Assembly (NCBI GenBank): GCA_038276395.1
Contig: JBBQAA010000085.1
Span: 1 to 23,265, forward strand
DNA: 23,265 nt
DNA from: JBBQAA01 sp038276395
GTDB lineage: Bacteria; Actinomycetota; Thermoleophilia; Solirubrobacterales; Solirubrobacteraceae
Direction of reading: 5' to 3'
Shown: piece by piece, positions 15,593 to 22,091 of the stretch
Layout of the letters: each line of letters begins with the position of its first letter
Position numbering within the stretch: position 1 is the first letter of the stretch
The notes under the pieces: model-generated
Seen by the model: the letters and a program-made list of their open reading frames with translations, nothing else
What the model was told of the DNA's origin: nothing
Databases searched by the model: none
Program-made: the position numbers and the translations under genes

Positions 15593-16465
15593 GTGCCCGA
15601 CGACCCCCTGACCCTCGCCGCGCTGAAGCCCGGCGACGCCGTGGAGGGAGTGTTCGCCTGCACGCGGAAGGACCGCCGCGTCTCCCGCACCGGCACGCCC
15701 TACCTGGCCCTCGAGCTGCGCGACCGCACGGCCGCGCTCCCCGCGCGCGCCTTCCGCGGCGCCGATGTGCTGGCGGGGCGCTTCGACCGCGGCGACCTCG
15801 TCCGCGTCAGGGGAACGGCCGAGCGCTTCCGCGACGAGCTGCAGGTCGATGTCGAGGCGATCCGCCGCGCCGAGGGGGAGGGCGCCGACCCGGCCGCGTT
15901 CCTGCCCGTCGCCTACCGCGACCTCGACGAGCTCGACGGCTTCCTCGAGGCGCTGGCCGGCGAGGTGCACGACCCGCCGCTCGCCGCCGTGCTCCACCGG
16001 ATGCTCACCGACGCCGAGCTGCGCGCCGCCTGGCGCCGCGCCCCGTGCACGCGAAACGGCCACCACTCCTACCTCGGCGGGCTGCTCGAGCACACCGTCG
16101 CGGTCGCCCAGCTCTCCCTCGAGCTGGCGCCCCTGCACCCGCGGCTCGACCCGGACCTCCTGCTCGCAGCCGCCATCGTCCACGACATCGGCAAGACGCG
16201 CGAGTTCACCTATGGCGCGGAGATCGCGCATTCGGAGGAGGGCCGGCTTGTCGGGCATCTCGCCCTCGGCGCGGAGATCCTCGGCCGCTACACCGGCGGC
16301 CTGCCCGAGCCGCGGCGGCTCGCGCTCGTCCACTGCCTGCTCGCCCACCACGGGCCGGACGGGCTCCCGAACCGGCGCTTCGGCTCACTCGAGGCGCTCG
16401 CCCTCGCGCGCGCGAACGCGCTCGACGCGGCGGTCAAGGGCGCGGTGCAGTTCGGGCTCGGCTGA
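15593..16465 (+). CDS. OB-fold/HD-domain protein, YhaM-like 3'-5' exoribonuclease
   Basis: 290 residues. Residues about 10-95 form an OB-fold nucleic-acid-binding domain (GDAVEGVFACTRKDRRVSRTGTPYLALELRDRTAALPAR, then DLVRVRGTAERF). The rest is an HD metal-dependent phosphohydrolase domain: NGHHSYLGGLLEHTVAVAQ (about 155-170), AAIVHDIGKTREF (about 193-205) and HCLLAHHG. OB plus HD in this order is the architecture of Bacillus YhaM, a 3'-5' exonuclease acting on RNA (and DNA). The conserved HD pair and flanking histidines argue for an active enzyme. GTG at 15593 is set by the -10 box position; the upstream reading frame is antisense to the PAC2 gene. Convergent with the LigD-type gene, 12 bp apart. 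Confidence 0.88.
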   Translation: MPDDPLTLAALKPGDAVEGVFACTRKDRRVSRTGTPYLALELRDRTAALPARAFRGADVLAGRFDRGDLVRVRGTAERFRDELQVDVEAIRRAEGEGADPAAFLPVAYRDLDELDGFLEALAGEVHDPPLAAVLHRMLTDAELRAAWRRAPCTRNGHHSYLGGLLEHTVAVAQLSLELAPLHPRLDPDLLLAAAIVHDIGKTREFTYGAEIAHSEEGRLVGHLALGAEILGRYTGGLPEPRRLALVHCLLAHHGPDGLPNRRFGSLEALALARANALDAAVKGAVQFGLG

Positions 16466-16477
16466 TCGGGCTCCGGC

Positions 16478-17374
16478 CTACTCCTCCCGCAGCTTGGCAA
16501 GCGCCCGGCGCGCCGCCCCGAGCGTCGCCGGTCGTGCGCCCGCCCAGGGATCGGCGTCCGCGAAGCGGGAGCGCACCGAGCGGATCGTGAATCGGTTCGC
16601 GCGCATCCGCGAGTCGAGCTCCTCCCAGGCCAGCGGGGACGCCACCGGCGCGCGCTCGCGGGCCCGCACCGAGTAGGGCACGACCGCCGTGTGGGCGTAT
16701 CGGTTGCGCCCGGAATCCACGTAGAGCTTCCCGTCCCGGTTCTTGATCCGGAACTCGGCGGTCAGGTGCCGCGGGTCGCGCGCCACGGCGAGATCCCGTA
16801 CGGCGCGGCCGAAGTCCCACACCTCCCGGTAGGTGTGGGAGCGGCGGAGCGGGACGACGAGGTGGTAGCCGCGGGAGCCCGTGGCCATGAGCAGCGGCCG
16901 GAGTCCGAGCTCGCGCAGGAGGTCGCCGAGGAGCCACGCCGCCCGGCGCACGCCGGCAGGGTCATCGCCGCTCGGGTCGAGGTCGATGAGGAGCCGATCC
17001 GGGCGCTCGAGGCGGTCGGCACGGCTGGCCCAGCCGTGGAGCGTCACGCAGCCCTGGTTGGCCAGGTAGACGAGCGTGGCGGCATCACGCGCGAGGACGT
17101 GCGTCGCCGCCCCCTTCTCGTTCGTCTCCACCTCGGCGCGGCCGATCCAGTCCGGGAAGTGGCTCGGCACCCGCTGGGTGAAGATGGCACGCCGGCCGAT
17201 CCCGTCCGGATAGCGCTCGAGGTTCAGCGGGCGCTCGCGCAGGAAGGGCAGCATCGCCGGCGCGGCGGCCTCGGCGTAGCGGGCGAGGTCGGCCTTGCTC
17301 ACGCCGGGCCGGATGAGCACCTTCTCGGGCTTCGAGACGGTGATGGTGCGGCCGCCGGGGGTCCGGATATCCAC
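16478..17374 (-). CDS. LigD-type polymerase/primase domain protein (stand-alone)
   Basis: 298 residues forming just the polymerase domain of DNA ligase D, an archaeo-eukaryotic-primase fold used in non-homologous end joining and gap repair. Seen: VDIRTPGGRTITVSKPEKVLIRP at the start (the 'sn.dk' type entry), PFLRERPLNLERYPDGI, the metal-binding LLIDLDPSGDD near residue 131, GSRGYHLVVPL and WDFGRAVRDLAVARDPRHLTAEF. Ligase and phosphoesterase domains are absent, and no ku gene is adjacent. Mycobacteria have similar solitary homologues (PolD1/PolD2 type). GTG at 17374 is preferred: TAATAC lies 7 nt upstream, and the longer open frame would overlap the divergent GFA gene. Confidence 0.92.
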   Translation of the reverse strand: MDIRTPGGRTITVSKPEKVLIRPGVSKADLARYAEAAAPAMLPFLRERPLNLERYPDGIGRRAIFTQRVPSHFPDWIGRAEVETNEKGAATHVLARDAATLVYLANQGCVTLHGWASRADRLERPDRLLIDLDPSGDDPAGVRRAAWLLGDLLRELGLRPLLMATGSRGYHLVVPLRRSHTYREVWDFGRAVRDLAVARDPRHLTAEFRIKNRDGKLYVDSGRNRYAHTAVVPYSVRARERAPVASPLAWEELDSRMRANRFTIRSVRSRFADADPWAGARPATLGAARRALAKLREE

Positions 17375-17414
17375 CGCCGAGGTATTAGCAGCGCGCCGGA
17401 GTAGGTTCCCGTCC
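17375..17414. promoter_or_regulatory. 40-bp divergent promoter region
   Basis: On plus, TAGGTT (17402-17407) lies exactly 7 nt before the ATG at 17415. On minus, TAATAC (17387-17382) lies exactly 7 nt before the GTG at 17374. No Shine-Dalgarno sequence in either direction. Confidence 0.5.
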
Positions 17415-17834
17415 ATGACCGACGATGCCCTCACCGGGCACTGCGCCTGCGGTGCCGTCTCCTTCGCCCTCTCCGCACCGCTGCTCGGCGCGGCCTACTG
17501 CCACTGCACGCGCTGCCAGCGGCGCTCGGGGACGGGCATGCAGGCCTCCGCCCTCGCCGCCCCGGGCTCGTTCCGAATCGTCTCCGGGGAGGAGCACGTC
17601 GGCAGGTGGACGCCCGACACGGGCTTTCACAAGTGCTTCTGCGCGGAGTGCGGATCGGCGGTCTTCGCGCGCGACCCGGAGGACGAGGACAAGGTGATCG
17701 TCCGCCTCGGCGCGATCGACGGCGACCCGGGCGTCCGCCCGCAGGCCCACCAGTTCGTCGCCTACGCCGCCGCGTGGGAGACGATCCCGGACGATGGCCT
17801 GCCGCGCCACGACGAGGCGCTCCCCGCCCGGTAG
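17415..17834 (+). CDS. GFA/CENP-V-family zinc-binding protein
   Basis: 139-residue protein of the glutathione-dependent formaldehyde-activating (GFA) family. The zinc-binding cysteines are in GHCACGAVSF near the start, YCHCTRCQRRSGTG near residue 30 and CFCAECGSAVFA near residue 75, which is the family's full pattern. The family is named from Gfa of Paracoccus, but most members have no shown activity towards S-hydroxymethylglutathione, and actinobacteria usually lack glutathione, so a different substrate or a purely structural zinc role is likely. The ATG at 17415 with a 7-nt-spaced -10 box is clear. Convergent with the cupredoxin gene, 17 bp apart. Confidence 0.9.
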   Translation: MTDDALTGHCACGAVSFALSAPLLGAAYCHCTRCQRRSGTGMQASALAAPGSFRIVSGEEHVGRWTPDTGFHKCFCAECGSAVFARDPEDEDKVIVRLGAIDGDPGVRPQAHQFVAYAAAWETIPDDGLPRHDEALPAR

Positions 17835-17851
17835 GGTCGCGGCCGGCGGGC

Positions 17852-18460
17852 CTACTTGACCGTCAGCGTGCCCTTCATGCCCGCCGCCTCGTGCCCGGGG
17901 ACGCTGCAGTAGTACGTGTAGGTGCCCGGCTGGAGCTTGACGGAGAAGCTCTTCTTGCCCATGGAGAACGTGGAGGTGCCGCCGACGGTCTTGCCGGCGC
18001 GGCGGAAGTGGACGTTGTGGGGCACGGGCGAGGCGTTCGTGAAGCCGACGTTGACCGTGCCCGCGTTTGTCGAGAGCGTGCTCTTCGTGAACTTGAGCTG
18101 GCCCTTCGGGTCGGCGGCGATCGCCAGGGAGCTCGCGGCGGGGGCGGCGGCCTGGGTCTTCGTGGGTTTGGGCTTCGGCTTCGGCTTGACGGGCTTCGGC
18201 TTCGGCTTGGCCGGCTTCGGCTTCGGCTTGGCCTCCTTCGGCTTCGGCTTCGGCTTCGGCTTCGGCTTCGGCTTCGGCTTCGGCTTCGGCGCCGTGGTCG
18301 TCGTCGTCGGCACCGTCACGCTCGGCACGCCCGCATCGGGCACGGACTGGCCGGCCGCCGGGGTGATCGGCGTGTGGTCCGCGTCGCCGCACCCCGCGAG
18401 GAGCAGCGCCCCCGCAGCGGCGCCGGCCGCGAGCCTCATGAACGTGCGCCGCTGCGTCAT
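17852..18460 (-). CDS. Lipoprotein cupredoxin with Lys-Pro repeat linker
   Basis: 202 residues in three parts. Residues 1-25 are a lipoprotein signal peptide with twin arginine-like QRRTFMRLA and lipobox LLAGCG, so the protein is probably anchored to the outer face of the membrane. Residues about 60-105 are a Lys-Pro repeat linker (KPKPKPK...), likely a stiff spacer across the cell wall. The last 90 residues are a plastocyanin-type domain: GTVNVGFTNASPVPHNVHF provides one His ligand, and GTYTYYCSVPGHEAAGM provides Cys, His and Met, completing a type 1 copper site. A role in electron transfer or copper handling is inferred. Shine-Dalgarno GGGAGG lies 5 nt before the ATG. It follows the phospholipase operon on the same strand but has its own promoter. 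Confidence 0.92.
   Translation of the reverse strand: MTQRRTFMRLAAGAAAGALLLAGCGDADHTPITPAAGQSVPDAGVPSVTVPTTTTTAPKPKPKPKPKPKPKPKPKEAKPKPKPAKPKPKPVKPKPKPKPTKTQAAAPAASSLAIAADPKGQLKFTKSTLSTNAGTVNVGFTNASPVPHNVHFRRAGKTVGGTSTFSMGKKSFSVKLQPGTYTYYCSVPGHEAAGMKGTLTVK
18237..18291 (-). repeat. Hexanucleotide tandem repeat coding for Lys-Pro
   Basis: About nine uninterrupted copies of a 6-bp unit (GGCTTC read on plus) inside the cupredoxin gene, flanked by further interrupted copies from about 18160. Gain or loss of units stays in frame and changes only linker length. Confidence 0.85.
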
Positions 18461-18465
18461 CGATG

Positions 18466-18499
18466 CCTCCCGCGAGATCTCATTGGCGAGGTCAACGTA
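18466..18499 (-). promoter_or_regulatory. Promoter and Shine-Dalgarno of the cupredoxin gene
   Basis: TACGTT (18499-18494) is a -10 candidate giving a leader of roughly 25 nt. The Shine-Dalgarno GGGAGG is at 18471-18466, 5 nt before the ATG. A GAGATCTC dyad lies between them. Confidence 0.45.
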
Positions 18500-18532
18500 C
18501 TGCGCGCGTGCCCAGGAGGGGTCTGATCCCGG

Positions 18533-19153
18533 TCAGGGCCGGCAGCCGCGGGCCCGCGCCCGTCCGTCCGCGCGGAGCGTCCGCCCCAGGCGGTCGACCT
18601 GGGCGCGCTGCCGGGCCCGGGCCCGCTTCCCGTGGGTCCGCGCAAGCCTCCGGCGGGCGCCCGCGAGCGCGGAGCGAGAGCTCGCCTCGACCATGGTCGC
18701 GCGCGTGCACCGCGCCGAGACGAGCAGGTCGACGCCCACGGAGGTCGCGTACTGCCGGGCCTCGTCGTCGGTCACGAAGGCGCAGACGAGCAGCCGGCCG
18801 AAGCGCCGCAGGCGCGGCCGGGCACTCAGCCCTGCGGAGTACGCCGCGCCCGAGGCGGGCTGGGGCCTGAGCGCCCGATCGATGACCGTGCGCCCCGAGG
18901 TCCCCTCGTAGTCCCCGCCGCACAGGGGCGCGAGCCGGACCCGCAGGCGGAGCGTCCCGGCGTGGGGATCGAAGCCGCCGGCGTCGGCGGCCACGCGCAC
19001 GCGGAGCGGCACGCGGACGTGGGCGGGGACGACCGGCGCGACGGCCACGGACAGGCGCACGGGGTCCTCGTCCGCGCGCGCCAGACCGCCCGCGCCGAGG
19101 GCCGTCACGCCGAGCGCGAGAGCCCCGAGCGCGGCCGCCGGCGCCCGGCTCAT
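18533..19153 (-). CDS. Secreted four-cysteine protein of unknown function
   Basis: 206 residues; I do not recognise a family. Residues 1-27 are a signal peptide (hydrophobic Ala/Leu/Gly core, likely cleavage after ARA before DEDPVRL). The mature part starts with beta-strand-like alternation (VRLSVAVAPVVPAHVRVPLRVRV), and has four cysteines (PLCGGDYEG, LLVCAFV, SARCTRA, GCRP) that could form two disulfides. The last 45 residues are very Arg/Ala-rich (ARRRLARTHGKRARARQRAQ), helical and basic. Its ATG overlaps the stop of the phospholipase gene in an ATGA, so the two are translationally coupled and exported together. The protein may be a partner, inhibitor or wall anchor of that enzyme; this is inference. 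Confidence 0.75.
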   Translation of the reverse strand: MSRAPAAALGALALGVTALGAGGLARADEDPVRLSVAVAPVVPAHVRVPLRVRVAADAGGFDPHAGTLRLRVRLAPLCGGDYEGTSGRTVIDRALRPQPASGAAYSAGLSARPRLRRFGRLLVCAFVTDDEARQYATSVGVDLLVSARCTRATMVEASSRSALAGARRRLARTHGKRARARQRAQVDRLGRTLRADGRARARGCRP

Positions 19154-20655
19154 CGCGTCAGGCCGAGGGAGGACGGGTGGCGGAAGGTCGTGGCCGGAGT
19201 CGCCGGGCGGTAGCGGAAGCGGTGGCGCTCGAGGAACCCGCTCGTGACGAGCTCGGCGAGGTCGTGGGGCTTCGGTCGCTCGGCCGGCGCGGCGGCGACG
19301 TGCGGGAGGAGGCCGCCACCCGGGTTCGGCAGCCCGGTCCCCGGCGCCTGGCAGCTGTGGGACATGACGTGCGCGGGCCGTGGCAGATCGGGCAGGTCGA
19401 GCCGGGGCCTTCGGACGAAGTCAAACGCGCGCGCGATGTTGCGCGCGTAGTGATCCCGGCGGGTCAGCGGCGCGATCCCGTAGCGGTAGCGGATCATCTT
19501 GAGGATCGACTCGAAGCCGTAGATGCCGTGGTCGACGTGGCCGCGCCGGACCCAGGGCGAGACGGCGACCGCGGGGATCCGGAAGCCCATCTGGCCGAAG
19601 TCCCGGCTCAGATCGCGGGCGCTGCGCATGTCCGGCACGCGCGGCGGGCGCACGTGGTCGAAGAAGCCGCCCCACTCGTCGTAGACGATGAAGAGCGCGC
19701 CGCGCTTGAACTGCGACGACTCCATGAAGGCGTGGACGACGTCGGCCATGAACGCCTGCCCGGTGCGCACGTCGCCGTGCGGGTGCTCGTCCCCCGAGGT
19801 CCCCTGATCTTCTCCCGCGAACGAGGGATCGACGAAGGACAGCGCAGGGAGCGTGCCCGCCGCGCAGCGCTCGTAATACTCCTGCACCTGGCCCGAGCGG
19901 GAGAGGCCGGGCGCGCCCCAGAGCGCCGATACCGGCACGTCGGTGTAGAAGTAGCGGTTGGAGACACCCGCCCTCTTCAGCGCGGCGAAGATCGTCGAGT
20001 CGGGAAAGCCGCCGCCCGAGGGGAAGCCGTTGTCGACCATGCCGTAGGACTGCGCCGCGTGGATGTACTCGCGGTTGGGAAAGGTCGAGGCGAGCAGCGA
20101 GCAGAAGAAGCGGTCGAAGGTCGTGAACGCGCGCGCCGCGTGGGGGATGAAGGGCAGGTCCTGCTCGGCGTAGTAGCCGATCGAGAACTCGTCGTTCTCC
20201 CCGGAGCGCAGCCACCCGTCGAGCCGCCCATTGTCGAACTGCTGGCGGCCGCCCATCCACGAGTGGTCGGGGTCGGGGTGGGCGCAGCCCTGGAAGTCCG
20301 GCGTCAGGCGGTGGGTGGAGAACGTCTTCCCGTGCGCGTCCTTGAAGCGGAGCCCGGCCTGGCGCCCATCGGCCCCGGGCAGCCAGCCGAGGTAGTGGTC
20401 GAAGGACCGGTTCTCCATCATGAGGACGACGAACGTGTCGATCGGCAGGTTGCGCGGGGAGGGCAGGCCGGCCTCGCGCCCCTGGCGGAAGGCCGCCGCC
20501 TGCACGAGGCTGTCCGGCGCGAGACCGGCCGCCGCGGCGCTCCCGAGCCCGGCGAGGACCGCCGTCCGCTGCAGGAAGTCGCGCCGGCGCAGGAACGCCT
20601 CGGGCTCGCGAGCCTCGAGCTCCTCCGCGTGCGCGGGATCGTGCACGTCGTCCAT
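19150..20655 (-). CDS. Tat-exported phospholipase C / acid phosphatase family phosphoesterase
   Basis: 501 residues of the PF04185 phosphoesterase family, which hydrolyses phospholipids or phosphomonoesters outside the cytoplasm. A Tat signal is clear near residue 22: RRRDFLQRTAVLAGLGSAAAAGL. Family blocks follow: DTFVVLMMENRSFDHYLG with metal ligands, HPDPDHSWMGGRQQFDNGRLDGW, FFCSLLASTFPNREY, GDEHPHGDVRTGQAFM, IVYDEWGGFFDHVRPP and GFRIPAVAVSPW. The short length and lack of a C-terminal domain resemble the minimal AcpA/PLC-like forms. ATG at 20655 is preceded by TAGTGT at 8 nt. First gene of an operon with the four-Cys secreted protein. Substrate cannot be chosen between lipid and phosphoester by sequence alone. 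Confidence 0.92.
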   Translation of the reverse strand: MDDVHDPAHAEELEAREPEAFLRRRDFLQRTAVLAGLGSAAAAGLAPDSLVQAAAFRQGREAGLPSPRNLPIDTFVVLMMENRSFDHYLGWLPGADGRQAGLRFKDAHGKTFSTHRLTPDFQGCAHPDPDHSWMGGRQQFDNGRLDGWLRSGENDEFSIGYYAEQDLPFIPHAARAFTTFDRFFCSLLASTFPNREYIHAAQSYGMVDNGFPSGGGFPDSTIFAALKRAGVSNRYFYTDVPVSALWGAPGLSRSGQVQEYYERCAAGTLPALSFVDPSFAGEDQGTSGDEHPHGDVRTGQAFMADVVHAFMESSQFKRGALFIVYDEWGGFFDHVRPPRVPDMRSARDLSRDFGQMGFRIPAVAVSPWVRRGHVDHGIYGFESILKMIRYRYGIAPLTRRDHYARNIARAFDFVRRPRLDLPDLPRPAHVMSHSCQAPGTGLPNPGGGLLPHVAAAPAERPKPHDLAELVTSGFLERHRFRYRPATPATTFRHPSSLGLTR

Positions 20656-20663
20656 GGGAGCGG

Positions 20664-20669
20664 ACACTA
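20664..20669 (-). promoter_or_regulatory. -10 box of the phospholipase operon
   Basis: TAGTGT on the minus strand, 8 nt before the ATG at 20655; no Shine-Dalgarno sequence. Confidence 0.45.
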
Positions 20670-20726
20670 GACGACGACGGCTCGCCCGTGTTGCAGTGGT
20701 GTGAACCACCGCACGCGAGCGCGCCC

Positions 20727-20732
20727 TACCGT
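20727..20732 (+). promoter_or_regulatory. -10 box of selC
   Basis: TACCGT, exactly 7 nt before the first base of the tRNA acceptor stem at 20740. Transcription would start at or within a base of the mature 5' end. A dyad GTGGT-GTGA-ACCAC lies just upstream, at about 20697-20710. Confidence 0.5.
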
Positions 20733-20739
20733 CCGAGCC

Positions 20740-20832
20740 GGAGCGGCAGGGGTCTGGTGGCCCATCCGGTCTTCAAAACCGGCAGGGCGTCGCAACCCGG
20801 CGCTTGGAAGGTTCGATTCCTTCGCCGCTTCG
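20740..20832 (+). tRNA. selC: Selenocysteine tRNA, tRNA-Sec(UCA)
   Basis: 93-nt tRNA with anticodon TCA (20773-20775) in the loop CTTCAAA, closed by a CCGGT/ACCGG stem. It has an 8-bp acceptor stem (20740-20747 with 20824-20831, one G-T pair), a 5-bp T stem GAAGG/CCTTC around TTCGATT, and a long variable arm (about 20783-20806), i.e. the 8+5 layout that marks bacterial tRNA-Sec. Discriminator is G at 20832; CCA is not encoded. The gene implies that selA, selB and selD exist elsewhere in the genome. None of the genes in this window appears to contain an in-frame Sec codon. Confidence 0.95.
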
Positions 20833-20936
20833 TAGCTGCAAGCAAGGGGTTTCCGTGAACTCGGGTGTTTGTCGGCGACTATCGCACGGGACTACTTTGT
20901 CCCCATTTTGTCCCGAAGATCGGCTACGCTGCGCGC
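20833..20936 (+). other. Candidate attachment region between selC and the integrase
   Basis: Directly after the tRNA. It contains two direct copies of TTTGTCCC (20896-20903 and 20907-20914) with an 11-bp period, one helical turn, as expected for arm-type sites of a tyrosine integrase. The core att site would be the 3' part of selC. TACGCT at 20925-20930 is the likely -10 box of the integrase, 6 nt before its GTG. The second att copy is outside the window. Confidence 0.5.
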
Positions 20937-22091
20937 GTGGGAGTTCTCGTCGAGCAGCCGATCAGCGGCCACGTGTTCCGCCGCGATGGGCGCCAGGGGA
21001 GCGTCTGGTACGCGAAGTACCGGCTGCCTGACGGCCGCCAGGTCCAGCGCAAGATCGGGCCGGCGTGGCACAGCCGCGGCCGACCGGGGGCCGGCCACCA
21101 CACGAAGCGGACGGCGCAGGCGTGGCTCGACGACGCGCTCGCCGAAGCCCGCCGCGGAACGCTGCCCGGGATGGTGCAGACAGGCGCGACGTTCGCGGAC
21201 GCCGCGGCCGAGTGGCTGCGCTGGGCCGAGCATGACCGCGCGTGCAAGCCGTCGACGATGGCCGACTACCGCTACTCCGCCCGCCGGCTATGTCGCGAGT
21301 TCGGCGATGAGCGGCTCGAGGACATCACGCCGCCGCGAATCGAGCGCTGGGCGGCGACGATCGGTGGAAGCAACCGCAACGCCCAGAAGTACCTCGTGAT
21401 CATGCACGGCATCTTCCGCCGCGCCGTGCGCGTGTGGAGCCTGCCGCGCAACCCGGTCGCCGATGTAGAGCGCCCGCGGGTGCGTGTATCGGACGACATC
21501 GACGCCTACTCGCCCGAGGAGGTGCACGCTCTCGTCCGTGCGGCTGGCAACCCGCAGGACGCTGCTCTCTTTTTGACCGCCGCGTTCACCGGACTGCGGT
21601 TGGGCGAGCTGCTCGCGCTGCGCTGGGAGGACTGCGACTTCAGCGGCCAGACCATCAGGGTTCGGCGCGGTTACAACGCACACGGCGGCGTCAGCACTCC
21701 CAAGAGCGGGAAGGTCCGCTCGGTGCCGATGGTTAGCGACGTGGCGACAGCGCTCGCTCGGCTCAGCGATCGCGACCTCTTCGTCGGCGACGGGGACCTC
21801 GTCTTCCCGGGGATGACTGGCAGACATCAGGACGGGACCGAGCTTCGGCGTCGGTACAAGCGCGCGCTCGCCGCGGCCGGTCTCCGCGAGCTCCGCTTCC
21901 ACGATCTCCGCCATACGTTCGGAACCCTCGCGATCAACAAGGCCTCGATCCTCCAGGTCAAGGAATGGATGGGGCACGCGGACGTTCAAACGACGATGCG
22001 CTACCTACATCACAAGAGCCGGGCCGAGGATGCGGCGCTGCTGGAGGATGCGTTCGCGGCGCAGGGGCCGGCTCGGAGCCTCCTGACATGA
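20937..22091 (+). CDS. Tyrosine recombinase (integrase) of an integrative element
   Basis: 384-residue phage-type integrase. The N-terminal arm-binding domain reads GSVWYAKYRLPDGRQVQRKIGPAW, with a SAM-like core-binding domain following (TFADAAAEWLRWAEHDRACKPSTMADYRYSARRL). The catalytic domain contains the recombinase residues: Arg in TGLRLGELLALRW, the HxxR of FHDLRHTFGTLA, His in GHADVQTT and nucleophile Tyr in MRYLHHKS. It catalyses site-specific insertion and excision. It starts about 105 bp from selC and reads away from it, the usual placement at the attL end of a tRNA-targeting element. GTG at 20937 is preferred over an in-frame GTG at 20865, since that would add 24 residues running through the direct repeats. 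It appears complete. Confidence 0.93.
   Translation: MGVLVEQPISGHVFRRDGRQGSVWYAKYRLPDGRQVQRKIGPAWHSRGRPGAGHHTKRTAQAWLDDALAEARRGTLPGMVQTGATFADAAAEWLRWAEHDRACKPSTMADYRYSARRLCREFGDERLEDITPPRIERWAATIGGSNRNAQKYLVIMHGIFRRAVRVWSLPRNPVADVERPRVRVSDDIDAYSPEEVHALVRAAGNPQDAALFLTAAFTGLRLGELLALRWEDCDFSGQTIRVRRGYNAHGGVSTPKSGKVRSVPMVSDVATALARLSDRDLFVGDGDLVFPGMTGRHQDGTELRRRYKRALAAAGLRELRFHDLRHTFGTLAINKASILQVKEWMGHADVQTTMRYLHHKSRAEDAALLEDAFAAQGPARSLLT

Noticed and set aside
20865..20936. Earlier GTG start for the integrase
   Set aside because: The added 24 residues run through the TTTGTCCC repeats and have no family similarity; the later GTG has a TACGCT box 6 nt before it.
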